31,740 bases of DNA from an uncultured Clostridia bacterium (GTDB lineage Bacteria; Bacillota; Clostridia; Lachnospirales; Anaerotignaceae). Positions within the stretch are counted from its first letter, which is position 1. The number at the start of each line of letters is the position of its first letter. The notes below the pieces were generated by a model that was not told where the DNA came from, did not search any database, and saw only the letters and a program-made list of their open reading frames with translations. The stretch spans positions 1-31,740 of the forward strand of contig CAJUNT010000026.1 of assembly GCA_910587735.1 (NCBI GenBank), given 5' to 3'. Below, in pieces: positions 24,864 to 31,740 of this stretch. The position numbers were made by a program, and so were the translations under genes.

Positions 24864-25337
24864 ATGAATTTACAATTAAAAACATTATCATTCAAAAAAG
24901 TTTTAAATAATTATAATATATATGAACAGGAATTTGAATATGGCGGTGTATTAGGACAAGCAGAGCTGATTGATGGATTTCTTGGCTATAAATTTGTATG
25001 TTATACAAAAGAAAATAGTGAAGAGACAGCTGCAATTTCTTTAACTGAAATAGAAAGTAAAAGTGAAAGACAAGTTGGCAATGCAATATTAAAATATATA
25101 GGAATGGAATTAAGATTTGGGAAAAGAATAACTCATATAAAAAAAATAGAAAAAGTATATGGAACTCCCTTTTCAGTAATTGATGATTATACAAAAGTGC
25201 GATATAATTATTTAATATCACCAAATTTATTTATTTGTATTGGAATTAAAACTTTAAACAGTAAATTGATTCATGTAGAAATTACCAATGATAGTGAATT
25301 AATTTCAGAAATAATAGATGCAAGAAGAAATTATTAG
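24864..25337 (+). CDS. Candidate immunity protein of orphan module 2
   Basis: This 157-residue protein starts at ATG 24864 after AAAAAGGGTG, 19 nt past the toxin stop. It appears to be a beta-rich alpha/beta protein without membrane segments: EQEFEYGGVLGQAELIDGF, then FVCYTKENSEE, then RFGKRITHIKKIEKVYG and closing strands. I recognise no immunity family. Identification rests on location, size and a terminator directly after it. Confidence 0.55.
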   Translation: MNLQLKTLSFKKVLNNYNIYEQEFEYGGVLGQAELIDGFLGYKFVCYTKENSEETAAISLTEIESKSERQVGNAILKYIGMELRFGKRITHIKKIEKVYGTPFSVIDDYTKVRYNYLISPNLFICIGIKTLNSKLIHVEITNDSELISEIIDARRNY

Positions 25338-25382
25338 AAACAATGAATTAACTTCTGAAATAAGGCAATATCATTAATTATC

Positions 25383-25422
25383 AAACACCCCTTTTGATAT
25401 TTATTTCAAAAGGGGTGTTTTT
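25383..25422 (+). terminator. Strong terminator closing orphan module 2
   Basis: AAACACCCCTTTTGA pairs with TCAAAAGGGGTGTTT, followed by TT. The stem is perfect over 14-15 bp and GC-rich at its base for this genome. Confidence 0.85.
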
Positions 25423-25449
25423 AAAGAATAAAAGTATAATACATATACA

Positions 25450-25953
25450 ACCGAAAATGGCGACATTATCAAAAATAAGTATGACCCTTTGGGCTTCCGC
25501 TATAAAAAGGAAATAAATGGAGAAACGCACAACTATATTTTTGATGGTTGGAGTATTACAGCAGAAACTAATAAATATGGTGAACTGAAAAGCAGAGAAG
25601 TGAGAGGGTATGGGCTTGTCAAAAAGGAAATAGACAACAATCAATACTACTATCACCAAAATGAACATGGGGATATTACTCATTTAACCAACATTGATGA
25701 GGAAATAGAAAACAGCTATCAGTATGATGTGTTTGGAAATATTAGAGAGCAACAGGAAAATGTAGAGAATGTTTTCAAATATGCAGGAGAACAGCTAGAT
25801 AGTGAAACACAACAATATTATCTACGCGCAAGGTTCTACAACCCAGTGATAGCACGCTTTACACAGGAAGATGTGTATAGGAGAGATGGGCTGAATCTTT
25901 ATGTTTATGTTGTGAATAATCCACTGTTATGGGCTGATTTTAGCGGTTATGCA
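25450..25953 (+). repeat. Rhs core repeat, copy 4 (shortest)
   Basis: Homology begins later than in the other copies, at CAACCGAAAATGGCGACATT, and runs to codons for WADFSGYAK, where the usual DPSG proline is replaced by Phe. An in-frame TAA at 25429-25431 closes the frame upstream. Confidence 0.8.
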
Positions 25954-26469
25954 AAATGTTCTACTTCAGGTACTAAAGAAAAATTAGGCAAAATACCAGG
26001 ACCAAATGGAACAATGATAACACAAGAATATGATAATTTGGTATATGGTGGTAGATATACAAGAAAACAGCAAATTAGAATGCAACATGAAACAGAATTA
26101 ACTCCTTATAATACTCATAAGAGCAGAAATTTGTTAAAACAGGCAGAATTATTACGTACAGGTCCAAATGGAACTGTAGTAAATGTAAAAACAAAAAAAG
26201 AAGCGAATGAACTACTACAAGAAGCATTTCCAGATTATCAAAAAGTTAATGAAGTAGGTTCACAAGATTCTGATGGACCTAGAAGATTAACTACAATGAA
26301 GAGATTTAAACAAGGAGGAGCATATCGTAAAGATTATGCTATAGATCCAAAAACAAGCAGAGTTTATGGACATATAGATGAAAATAATCCTCATGGAAAG
26401 TATCCACATATTAATATTAAAAGAAAAGATAAAACAAATGTATTAATAAATATTACAGGAGAAAAATAA
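25489..26469 (+). CDS. Orphan Rhs core tip with unclassified toxin domain (silent cassette)
   Basis: TTG 25489 is only the first nominal start inside the core; no ribosome site is visible and the frame is open upstream to 25432. The core ends NPLLWADFSGYAK, so the normally invariant Pro before the tip is Phe. The unique part is ~165 residues: GPNGTMITQEYDNLVYGG linker shared with the previous tip, a helical stretch (TKKEANELLQEAFPDY), then DYAIDPKTSRVYGHIDE and a NPHGKYPHINI motif. I have seen HGKYPHINI-type endings in other polymorphic toxins but know no activity; paired His residues suggest a nuclease. The 26474 gene follows after 4 nt. Confidence 0.65.
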   Translation: MGFRYKKEINGETHNYIFDGWSITAETNKYGELKSREVRGYGLVKKEIDNNQYYYHQNEHGDITHLTNIDEEIENSYQYDVFGNIREQQENVENVFKYAGEQLDSETQQYYLRARFYNPVIARFTQEDVYRRDGLNLYVYVVNNPLLWADFSGYAKCSTSGTKEKLGKIPGPNGTMITQEYDNLVYGGRYTRKQQIRMQHETELTPYNTHKSRNLLKQAELLRTGPNGTVVNVKTKKEANELLQEAFPDYQKVNEVGSQDSDGPRRLTTMKRFKQGGAYRKDYAIDPKTSRVYGHIDENNPHGKYPHINIKRKDKTNVLINITGEK

Positions 26470-26473
26470 AGAA

Positions 26474-26788
26474 ATGAAAAGCATACAATGGATTTTAGCA
26501 GGAAAACAAATAGGATATGAAGAAATTAGAAAAAAAAATGATATAGAATTTTATTTTGCTGTAGCTGTTCAAAAATGGAAAGGAAAATATAAAATTTTTA
26601 CAAGCAAAATAGAAGAAAATTTACTTTCCTTTTTGGACGAATGTATAGATAAAGAAGATGAAACAGATAAGGTAATACAAGTAGATACAATAGAAGATGT
26701 ATTAGAATATTTCAATGAAATGCTACATATAGATATAGAAAAATTGCATCCGTTAAAAGGACAAAAATTGTTTAATCCCAGATTTTAA
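26474..26788 (+). CDS. Candidate immunity protein of orphan module 3
   Basis: This 104-residue protein starts at ATG 26474, four bases after the toxin stop, with GGAG inside the toxin's end as ribosome site, so the pair is translationally tight. It has a beta start (FYFAVAVQKWKGKYKIF), then an acidic helix (LLSFLDECIDKEDETD) and a second helix (VLEYFNEMLHIDIEKL). I recognise no family. It is the last gene of the AT-rich Rhs region; base composition changes about 60 nt later. Confidence 0.55.
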   Translation: MKSIQWILAGKQIGYEEIRKKNDIEFYFAVAVQKWKGKYKIFTSKIEENLLSFLDECIDKEDETDKVIQVDTIEDVLEYFNEMLHIDIEKLHPLKGQKLFNPRF

Positions 26789-27241
26789 AAAAGTTTTAAA
26801 GTTTATATAATATTAATAAATATAATATTTTAACACTAAAATTTTGATTATCCCGAAAAACCCTTGAAATACAAGCACATTCGCAGGATTTCAGATTGAT
26901 TTTACTACCAATTTACTACTTTTAACGGATTGCGCCTTGATATGCCGGAACATCTTGCGAGCATGAAACAACCCAATACAAACGCGACGCACTGGCGGCG
27001 CGGCACGTCGGCAATCACACAATTTCATATAGCACCGCACTGGCGGCGTTACCTTATCCCAACCGGGAAACAAGGAACGCCGCTATTTTTTTACCCTCAT
27101 GTTACGCAGTAGGGGCAAAAAGAGTCTTGCTACACAAGGCTTTGCGGGTACGGTTTTCACAGGGTAAGGGATTGATACCTAAACCCTTAAAATCACTGTT
27201 CTACCGCGTAACAAATATGCAGCAAAGGAGTTGATGAAGCT
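26789..27241. other. Junction and leading region of the conjugative-element fragment
   Basis: The first ~65 bases are AT-rich host DNA; from about 26855 the composition shifts sharply to G+C. TTTACTAC occurs twice (26901-26908, 26912-26919), and the 13-mer CGCACTGGCGGCG twice (26988-27000, 27036-27048). A TAAGGG/CCCTTA hairpin lies at 27165-27189 in a stretch I recall upstream of the DUF6017 gene in Tn1549-like elements. These may be recombinase arm sites or transfer-origin features. No supported gene is present. Confidence 0.5.
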
Positions 27242-28180
27242 ATGGCAGTTTTCCGCGTGGAGAGAAACACAGGATATACGATTATGAGCAACCACCATTT
27301 ACGCAACAAAGAACTTTTCCTAAAGGCAAAAGGGCTGTTATCGCAAATGCTGTCCTTGCCGGAGGATTGGGACTATACCCTTGCGGGACTGTCCTATATC
27401 AACCGGGAAAAAATCGACGCTATCCGCGAAGCTGTCCGGGAGCTTGAAAGAGCCGGATATATTCAGCGTTCAAGGGAGCGCGACGAGAAAGGACGCTTGC
27501 GGGGAACTGATTACATCATCTATGAGCAGCCGCCTAACTTGGATTTACCTACATTGGAAAATCCTACGCAGGAAAAACCTACGTTGGAAAATCCAATGCA
27601 ATTAAATAAAGATATACAAAAGACTGACTTACCAAAAAAAGAAAAATCAAATACGGATTTATCAAATAACCATTCCATTCCTATCCTTTCCCCTAACCCC
27701 TCTCCTTTGAGGGAAGAAACGGCAGAGCCGGAACGGAAAGGAACGGAAGCGGCAGACGCATACAGCGTGTATGAGGAAATCATCAAGGACAATATCGAGT
27801 ATGAGCATTTTATCAAGCATACCAACATTGACAGGGAACGCTTGGACGAGATTGTGTCCCTTATCCTTGAAACTGTCTGCACCAAACGAAAGACAATCCG
27901 TATCGCCGGGGACGATTATCCGGCAGAGCTTGTCAAAGCAAAGTTTATGAAGCTGAACAGTAGCCACATTGAATTTGTCTTTGACTGCATGAAAGAGAAC
28001 ACCACGAAAATCCGCAACATCAAGCAATATCTGAAAGCAGTACTTTTCAACGCACCCAACACCATAGACAGCTATTACACCGCCCTTGTTAATCACGATA
28101 TGTACGGCGGGCGTACTATCCAGTCGGCAAGAAGCAAGGGCATACCTGATTACACCTACAATGAGGGCGAAAGCCTGTAA
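27242..28180 (+). CDS. DUF6017/replisome-organizer-like protein
   Basis: This 312-residue protein has ATG 27242 behind AAAGGAG. The N-terminal ~95 residues are a winged-helix domain seen in RepA/replisome-organizer-like proteins of mobile elements: NKELFLKAKGLLSQMLSLP, then YINREKIDAIREAVREL, then AGYIQR and a wing. A Pro/Asn/Thr-rich linker follows. The C-terminal ~120 residues (SVYEEIIKDNIEYEHFI, then ILETVCTKRKTIRIAG and IRNIKQYLKAVLFNA) are the DUF6017 part. It likely controls replication or maintenance of the excised circle. A single leader precedes it and DUF5348 follows after 20 nt. Confidence 0.85.
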   Translation: MAVFRVERNTGYTIMSNHHLRNKELFLKAKGLLSQMLSLPEDWDYTLAGLSYINREKIDAIREAVRELERAGYIQRSRERDEKGRLRGTDYIIYEQPPNLDLPTLENPTQEKPTLENPMQLNKDIQKTDLPKKEKSNTDLSNNHSIPILSPNPSPLREETAEPERKGTEAADAYSVYEEIIKDNIEYEHFIKHTNIDRERLDEIVSLILETVCTKRKTIRIAGDDYPAELVKAKFMKLNSSHIEFVFDCMKENTTKIRNIKQYLKAVLFNAPNTIDSYYTALVNHDMYGGRTIQSARSKGIPDYTYNEGESL

Positions 28181-28200
28181 AACCAAAGGAGGATTTTATT

Positions 28201-28419
28201 ATGACACAGAAAACAGGAGCTTTGATTTTTGATGAAACGGCAGACCGTTACGACATTCGCGTTGACCTTAACGACTACTACGGGGGATTGCATTGTGGGG
28301 ATTGCTTTGAAGTGTTTGTACGCGGCAAATGGAAGCCGATCCGCATGGAGTACGGGGACAACTGGTATCTTGTGGGTGTGAGGGCTTCGGATTTGAACGG
28401 GCTGCGGGTGCATATCTAA
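28201..28419 (+). CDS. DUF5348 family small protein
   Basis: This 72-residue protein starts at ATG 28201 behind AAAGGAGGA. It contains GALIFDETADRYDIRVDL, then LHCGDCFEVFV and a WKPIRMEYGDNWYLVG beta pattern, which I recognise as DUF5348. The family is restricted to Tn1549/CTn-type elements between the DUF6017 and PcfB genes. It is a small beta-rich soluble protein of unknown role. Confidence 0.85.
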   Translation: MTQKTGALIFDETADRYDIRVDLNDYYGGLHCGDCFEVFVRGKWKPIRMEYGDNWYLVGVRASDLNGLRVHI

Positions 28420-28501
28420 AGGCGGCATGAAAAATGTACGCCTTATTTTTATGCCCCGAAGCGGCACACCACCCTAACAAAACCATGAAAGGAGGGATTT
28501 C

Positions 28502-28978
28502 ATGCAAGATGAAGTCAACGAAAAAGTTGTGTCTTTAGCAATCAAAACATCTAAGCTGACCGCCGAAGTGCTGCAAAAGGCTATGAAAGCCCTGCTTGCC
28601 AAAGGCAAAGGGCAGCTAACCAAAGCCCCACATGGAAAAATCACTATGCGGCAGCTTATGAAGCCGGGAGAAAAGGTTTCCAACATTGAGATTACCGACC
28701 AAAATATCAAAGCCTTTGACCCTATCGCAAGGAAGAACGGGCTTGATTACAACGTCAAGAAGATTGAGAACGGCAAGCCGCCGACCTATCTTGTGTCTTT
28801 TAAGGGCAAGGATATTGACGTTATGACCGAAGCGTTCCGGGAATTTACCGCAAAGAAATTAGGCAGGGATAAAAAGCCCTCTATCCGCAAGCTGCTTTCC
28901 ACTCTGAAAGACAAGGCGGCAGCTCTGAACGCACAGAGGGACAAAGTGAAGAAAAAGGACAGGGAGGTATCGCTATGA
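28502..28978 (+). CDS. pcfB: PcfB family (DUF3801) conjugation protein
   Basis: This 158-residue protein has ATG 28502 behind AAAGGAGG. It has a helical N-terminus (VVSLAIKTSKLTAEVLQKAM), a basic middle (GKITMRQLMKPGEKVSNIEI), the FDPIARKNGLDYNVKK region and a basic C-terminal tail, all as in PcfB/DUF3801 proteins. PcfB helps relaxosome assembly and links it to the coupling protein in pCF10-like transfer. It overlaps the coupling protein gene by 4 nt (ATGA), consistent with coupled synthesis. Confidence 0.88.
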   Translation: MQDEVNEKVVSLAIKTSKLTAEVLQKAMKALLAKGKGQLTKAPHGKITMRQLMKPGEKVSNIEITDQNIKAFDPIARKNGLDYNVKKIENGKPPTYLVSFKGKDIDVMTEAFREFTAKKLGRDKKPSIRKLLSTLKDKAAALNAQRDKVKKKDREVSL

Positions 28979-30762
28979 AGCCGGAACTCAAAAAGCTGCT
29001 TATCCTAAATGCCCCCTATCTGCTCTTTGTCTATCTCTTTGATAAAGTCGGGCAGGCGGTACGGCTCTCTCCGGGGGCTGACCTTTCCGGCAAGGTGCTT
29101 TCCCTTGCAGACGGCTTTTCCGCTGCCTTTGCAAACCCGCTTCCGAGCCTTGCCCCTATGGATTTGCTTATCGGTATTGCGGGGGCTGTCCTTATCCGAC
29201 TTATGGTGTACTTCAAAGGCAAGAACGCAAAGAAATATCGAAAAGGTATCGAATACGGTTCTGCCCGTTGGGGCAACACCGAAGATATAAAGCCCTATAC
29301 CGACCCGGTATTTCAAAATAACGTGCTTCTGACACAGACGGAACGGCTTACCATGAACAGCCGCCCGAAGCAGCCGAAGTATGCAAGGAATAAAAATATC
29401 CTTGTTATTGGGGGAAGCGGCAGCGGCAAGACGAGATTTTTTGTGAAGCCCAACTTAATGCAAATGCACTCAAGCTATGTTGTAACCGACCCGAAAGGTA
29501 CGGTTTTAGTCGAGTGTGGGAAGCTCTTACAGCGCGGCGGGTATCGGATAAAGGTGCTGAACACGATAAATTTTAAGAAATCCATGCGTTACAATCCCTT
29601 TGCCTATATCCGCAGCGAAAAAGACATTTTGAAACTGGTAAATACCTTGATTGCCAACACCAAAGGGGACGGGGAAAAAGCCGGGGAGGATTTTTGGGTA
29701 AAATCGGAACGGCTCTTTTACTGCGCCCTTATCGGCTACATTTGGTACGAAGCCCCGGAGGAAGAAAAGAACTTCACGACGCTGCTTGAAATGATAAATG
29801 CCAGTGAAGCCCGCGAGGACGACCCGGAATTTCAGTCCCCCGTTGACCTCATGTTTGAACGGTTGGAGGAAAAAGACCCGGAACACTTTGCCGTCCGGCA
29901 GTACAAGAAATTCCTGTTATCTGCGGGAAAGACACGAAGCTCTATCCTCATTTCCTGCGGTGCGCGGCTTGCCCCTTTTGACATTAAGGAGCTGCGCGAC
30001 CTTATGGAAACCGACGAAATGGAGATTGACACCATAGGCGACCGCAAGACCGCCCTGTTTGTTATCATCAGCGACACCGACGATACTTTTAACTTTGTCG
30101 TGAGTATTCTTTACACGCAGCTTTTCAATCTCCTTTGCGACAAGGCAGATGATGAATACGACGGCAGGCTGCCCGTCCATGTGCGCTGTCTGTTAGACGA
30201 ATTTGCAAATATCGGGCAGATACCGAAGTTTGAAAAGCTCATAGCCACCATACGAAGCCGGGAAATCTCCGCGTCGATTATCTTGCAGTCGCAAAGCCAG
30301 TTAAAAGCAATCTATAAGGACAACGCCGATACCATAGTCGGCAACTGCGACACCACCCTTTTCTTGGGCGGCAAGGAGAAAACCACCCTCAAAGAAATGT
30401 CGGAAATCTTGGGGAAAGAAACCATTGACAGCTTCAACACTTCCGAGAACCGGGGGCGCGAGGTATCGCATGGGCTGAACTATCAGAAGTTAGGCAAGCA
30501 GCTTATGACGGAAGATGAAATAGCGGTTATGGACGGCGGGAAATGTATTTTACAGCTTAGAGGGGTGCGCCCGTTCTTTTCCGATAAGTACGACATTACA
30601 AAGCACCCCAACTATAAATATCTTTCCGACTATGACAAGAAAAATACTTTTGATATGGAGAAGCATTTAAGGCGCAGACCCGCCCTTGTGAAGCCGGACG
30701 AAGTATTTGACTACTACGAAATCAGCGAAAGTGATTTGCAGGAGGACACCGACCATGAATAG
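28975..30762 (+). CDS. VirD4-like type IV coupling protein (CD1115 family)
   Basis: This 595-residue membrane ATPase moves relaxase-bound DNA to the secretion channel. Two N-terminal membrane segments (about 5-25 and 62-80) precede the ATPase. Walker A is GGSGSGKTRF (about 144-153) and Walker B is LLDEFANIG (about 406-414); the IILQSQSQLKAIY segment and the ETIDSFNTSENRG region are typical of TraG/VirD4 proteins. The length is normal for the CD1115-type proteins of Tn1549-like elements. The N-terminus overlaps pcfB and the C-terminus overlaps the next small gene by 8 nt. All key motifs are intact although the element is truncated downstream. Confidence 0.93.
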   Translation: MKPELKKLLILNAPYLLFVYLFDKVGQAVRLSPGADLSGKVLSLADGFSAAFANPLPSLAPMDLLIGIAGAVLIRLMVYFKGKNAKKYRKGIEYGSARWGNTEDIKPYTDPVFQNNVLLTQTERLTMNSRPKQPKYARNKNILVIGGSGSGKTRFFVKPNLMQMHSSYVVTDPKGTVLVECGKLLQRGGYRIKVLNTINFKKSMRYNPFAYIRSEKDILKLVNTLIANTKGDGEKAGEDFWVKSERLFYCALIGYIWYEAPEEEKNFTTLLEMINASEAREDDPEFQSPVDLMFERLEEKDPEHFAVRQYKKFLLSAGKTRSSILISCGARLAPFDIKELRDLMETDEMEIDTIGDRKTALFVIISDTDDTFNFVVSILYTQLFNLLCDKADDEYDGRLPVHVRCLLDEFANIGQIPKFEKLIATIRSREISASIILQSQSQLKAIYKDNADTIVGNCDTTLFLGGKEKTTLKEMSEILGKETIDSFNTSENRGREVSHGLNYQKLGKQLMTEDEIAVMDGGKCILQLRGVRPFFSDKYDITKHPNYKYLSDYDKKNTFDMEKHLRRRPALVKPDEVFDYYEISESDLQEDTDHE

Positions 30763-30922
30763 ACGTATCAGAAAGAAAAAGGACAAGAAAATCACAGAAG
30801 CCATAAACGGGCTTGTTTCGATTGCTGAACGACGGGAACAGCAGCGGCAGGCTGCTATCCGGCAATTTGTGAAACGGTGTGAAGCCCTGTATGAGCAGCA
30901 GCGAAAAGAAAGGAGGAATTGA
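30755..30922 (+). CDS. Small basic conjugation-module protein
   Basis: I chose ATG 30755, with GGAGG eight to nine bases upstream inside the coupling protein gene, over an in-frame ATG at 30707. This gives 55 residues that are highly charged and helical (RRIRKKKDKKITEAINGL, then AERREQQRQAA). Proteins of this type sit between the coupling protein and Maff2 in related elements. The role is unknown. Confidence 0.65.
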   Translation: MNRRIRKKKDKKITEAINGLVSIAERREQQRQAAIRQFVKRCEALYEQQRKERRN

Positions 30923-31121
30923 CGCAGTAACAAAGAAAAAGACAACTTGCATGATACGCGCCCCTACAAAAATTCCTATCGCCTACACTGACAATTGAAT
31001 ACCGCCGCGCAGCAGACATTTAGGCAGCGCGGGGACTTATGACCGCGGCAGTTTGAAAACTGACCGCCGTTTTTTATGCCCTTTTACGGGGCAAGCCGCA
31101 TTTGCGGCAGAAAGGAGTTTT

Positions 31122-31262
31122 ATGGAATTTTTCAACTCTGCTATCGACGTATTACAGACTTTGGTTATCGCTCTTGGAGCAGGACTTGGCATTTGGGGCG
31201 TTATCAATCTCTTAGAGGGATATGGAAACGACAATCCGGGCGCAAATGCTCATGTACGGTAA
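31122..31262 (+). pseudogene. Maff2-family membrane protein, truncated at its C-terminus
   Basis: ATG 31122 follows AAAGGAG and is preferred over the in-frame upstream start at 31053. MEFFNSAIDVLQTLVIALG then AGLGIWGVINLLEGYGNDNPGA is a clear Maff2 N-terminus with its membrane segment. Family members continue with a Gly/Ile-rich second membrane segment, total about 70 residues. Here the match ends after about 41 residues and NAHVR then a stop follow, so the gene is cut by a junction near 31245. Confidence 0.75.
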
Positions 31263-31709
31263 AGAAGCAAGCAACCGAAAACAAGAGATAGACCGCCAGC
31301 ACCACACTATTCCGAACCAAAGAAACCAAAGACCAAAAGACAAGCACCGTGGAAATGTGTATAACTTGCTATTCCGTCATGGAAAAGTCTGTTTGCAGAA
31401 CATGGAAAAGCTAAAGTGCAGCTTTCCCACATTCTGCAAACAGACTTTCCCACAACTCCATAAGATAGCAAGTTATGCACATTACGCACAGTGCCGACTA
31501 CTACGGAATCCCTCTAGTTCCTGTTAAATAAAAGGCAAGAAATATTATATGCTTATTTGTTGATAAAGTATAAAATATGCAGAACAATATTGCTATAGTT
31601 TATACTGCCATATATAATCTCTAATGGCATTGAAAAAATAAAGAAATTGATTAGAAATAGATTTTTATTTGTTAATCTTAAGAAAGATATTCAAAAGGAG
31701 GACATATTT
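31263..31709. other. Non-coding segment after the element junction
   Basis: The first part (31263-31343) is G+C-moderate DNA of unknown origin joined to the broken Maff2. The ~150-nt palindrome follows, then from about 31526 AT-rich DNA again, with TTGATA (31560-31565) and TATAAT-like hexamers that could form the promoter of the response-regulator gene. No supported gene. Confidence 0.45.
31344..31495. repeat. Long imperfect palindrome (~150 nt)
   Basis: ATGTGTATAACTTGCTAT (31355-31372) pairs with ATAGCAAGTTATGCACAT (31465-31482) with one mismatch, and AAAGTCTGTTTGCAGAA (31384-31400) pairs perfectly with TTCTGCAAACAGACTTT (31432-31448). Outer CACCGTG and CACTGTG-complement parts extend it. 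CATGGAAAAG also occurs twice as a direct repeat in the left half. No gene fits it well. Confidence 0.75.
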
Positions 31710-31740
31710 ATGGCACAAAGCATACTAATTGTAGATGACG
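31710..31740 (+). CDS. Start of a two-component response regulator (continues beyond the window)
   Basis: ATG 31710 follows a strong AAAAGGAGG site. The ten visible codons read MAQSILIVDD, the canonical first strand and acidic pair of a receiver domain, which would bind Mg2+ next to the phospho-accepting Asp. Output domain and partner kinase lie outside. It may be cargo of the element or host. Confidence 0.65.
   Translation, partial: MAQSILIVDD

Larger units (their letters stand above)
26855..31250 (+). mobile_element. Truncated Tn1549/CTn-type conjugation module
   Basis: Gene order DUF6017, DUF5348, PcfB, VirD4-like, small ORF, Maff2 is the standard start of the conjugation module of Tn1549-family elements of Firmicutes. 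It is much richer in G+C than its surroundings. Maff2 breaks off mid-gene near 31245, and the VirB6-, VirB4- and relaxase-type genes that normally follow are absent. No integrase is in the window. It is therefore a remnant, or a rearranged element whose other parts lie elsewhere. Confidence 0.8.

Noticed and set aside
26930..27112. Short frames on both strands in the leading region of the conjugative element
   Set aside because: They contain direct repeats, lack ribosome sites, and match no family I know.
31222..31527. 101-codon plus-strand frame after Maff2
   Set aside because: It overlaps the truncated Maff2 and runs through the palindrome; composition is not protein-like and there is no ribosome site.
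1..31740. tRNA or rRNA genes
   Set aside because: No cloverleaf-like or rRNA-like segment was noticed in any intergenic stretch.

Overview
The window reads as a Clostridia-type (probably Lachnospiraceae) chromosome. It is very AT-rich, genes have Gram-positive ribosome binding sites, and every supported gene lies on the + strand. The mobile-element genes are types common in gut Firmicutes. The exception is about 26.85-31.25 kb, which is visibly much richer in G+C and is a transferred conjugative-element segment.

Region 1 (1-4250) holds two polymorphic toxin/immunity modules. One is the tail of a toxin with an Ntox35/BECR-like RNase domain plus its immunity protein. The other is a 655-residue toxin ending in a CdiA-CT-like tRNase domain, plus an immunity candidate and a small extra ORF. 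A broken copy of the 5' end of the gene at 4277 sits between them, so modules appear to have been inserted in front of that gene.

Region 2 (4277-7933) is a tight operon: an Imm11/Imm43-like protein, a VgrG/Pvc8-family contractile-injection spike, a possible DcrB/EagR-like adaptor, and a pentapeptide-repeat protein. It resembles the vgrG-adaptor-Rhs operons of type VI secretion, but in a Gram-positive-type genome.

Region 3 (about 8.0-14.25 kb) is a mobile element with a sigma-like regulator, a DUF6870-like small protein and three consecutive large serine recombinases; the third is broken by one amber codon. Its right end abuts the Rhs gene.

Region 4 (14258-26788) is a 2180-residue Rhs protein. 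Its N-terminus is the C-terminal part of a VgrG-like spike and it ends in a deaminase-like toxin; a two-domain Imm6-like immunity protein follows. Downstream are three orphan Rhs-core/toxin tips, each with an immunity candidate, and terminators separate the modules. The tips repeat the same ~500-580 bp of Rhs core, have in-frame stops just upstream and no start signals, and look like a silent reservoir for swapping the Rhs toxin tip.

Region 5 (about 26.85-31.25 kb) is a truncated Tn1549/CTn-type conjugation module: DUF6017, DUF5348, PcfB, a VirD4-like coupling protein, a small ORF and a truncated Maff2. A ~150-nt palindrome and the start of a response-regulator gene follow at the right edge.

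Working model (inference): a contractile-injection spike carries Rhs toxins in interbacterial competition, the toxin tip diversifies by recombination with silent tips, and a serine-recombinase element has cut into the 5' part of the Rhs gene.
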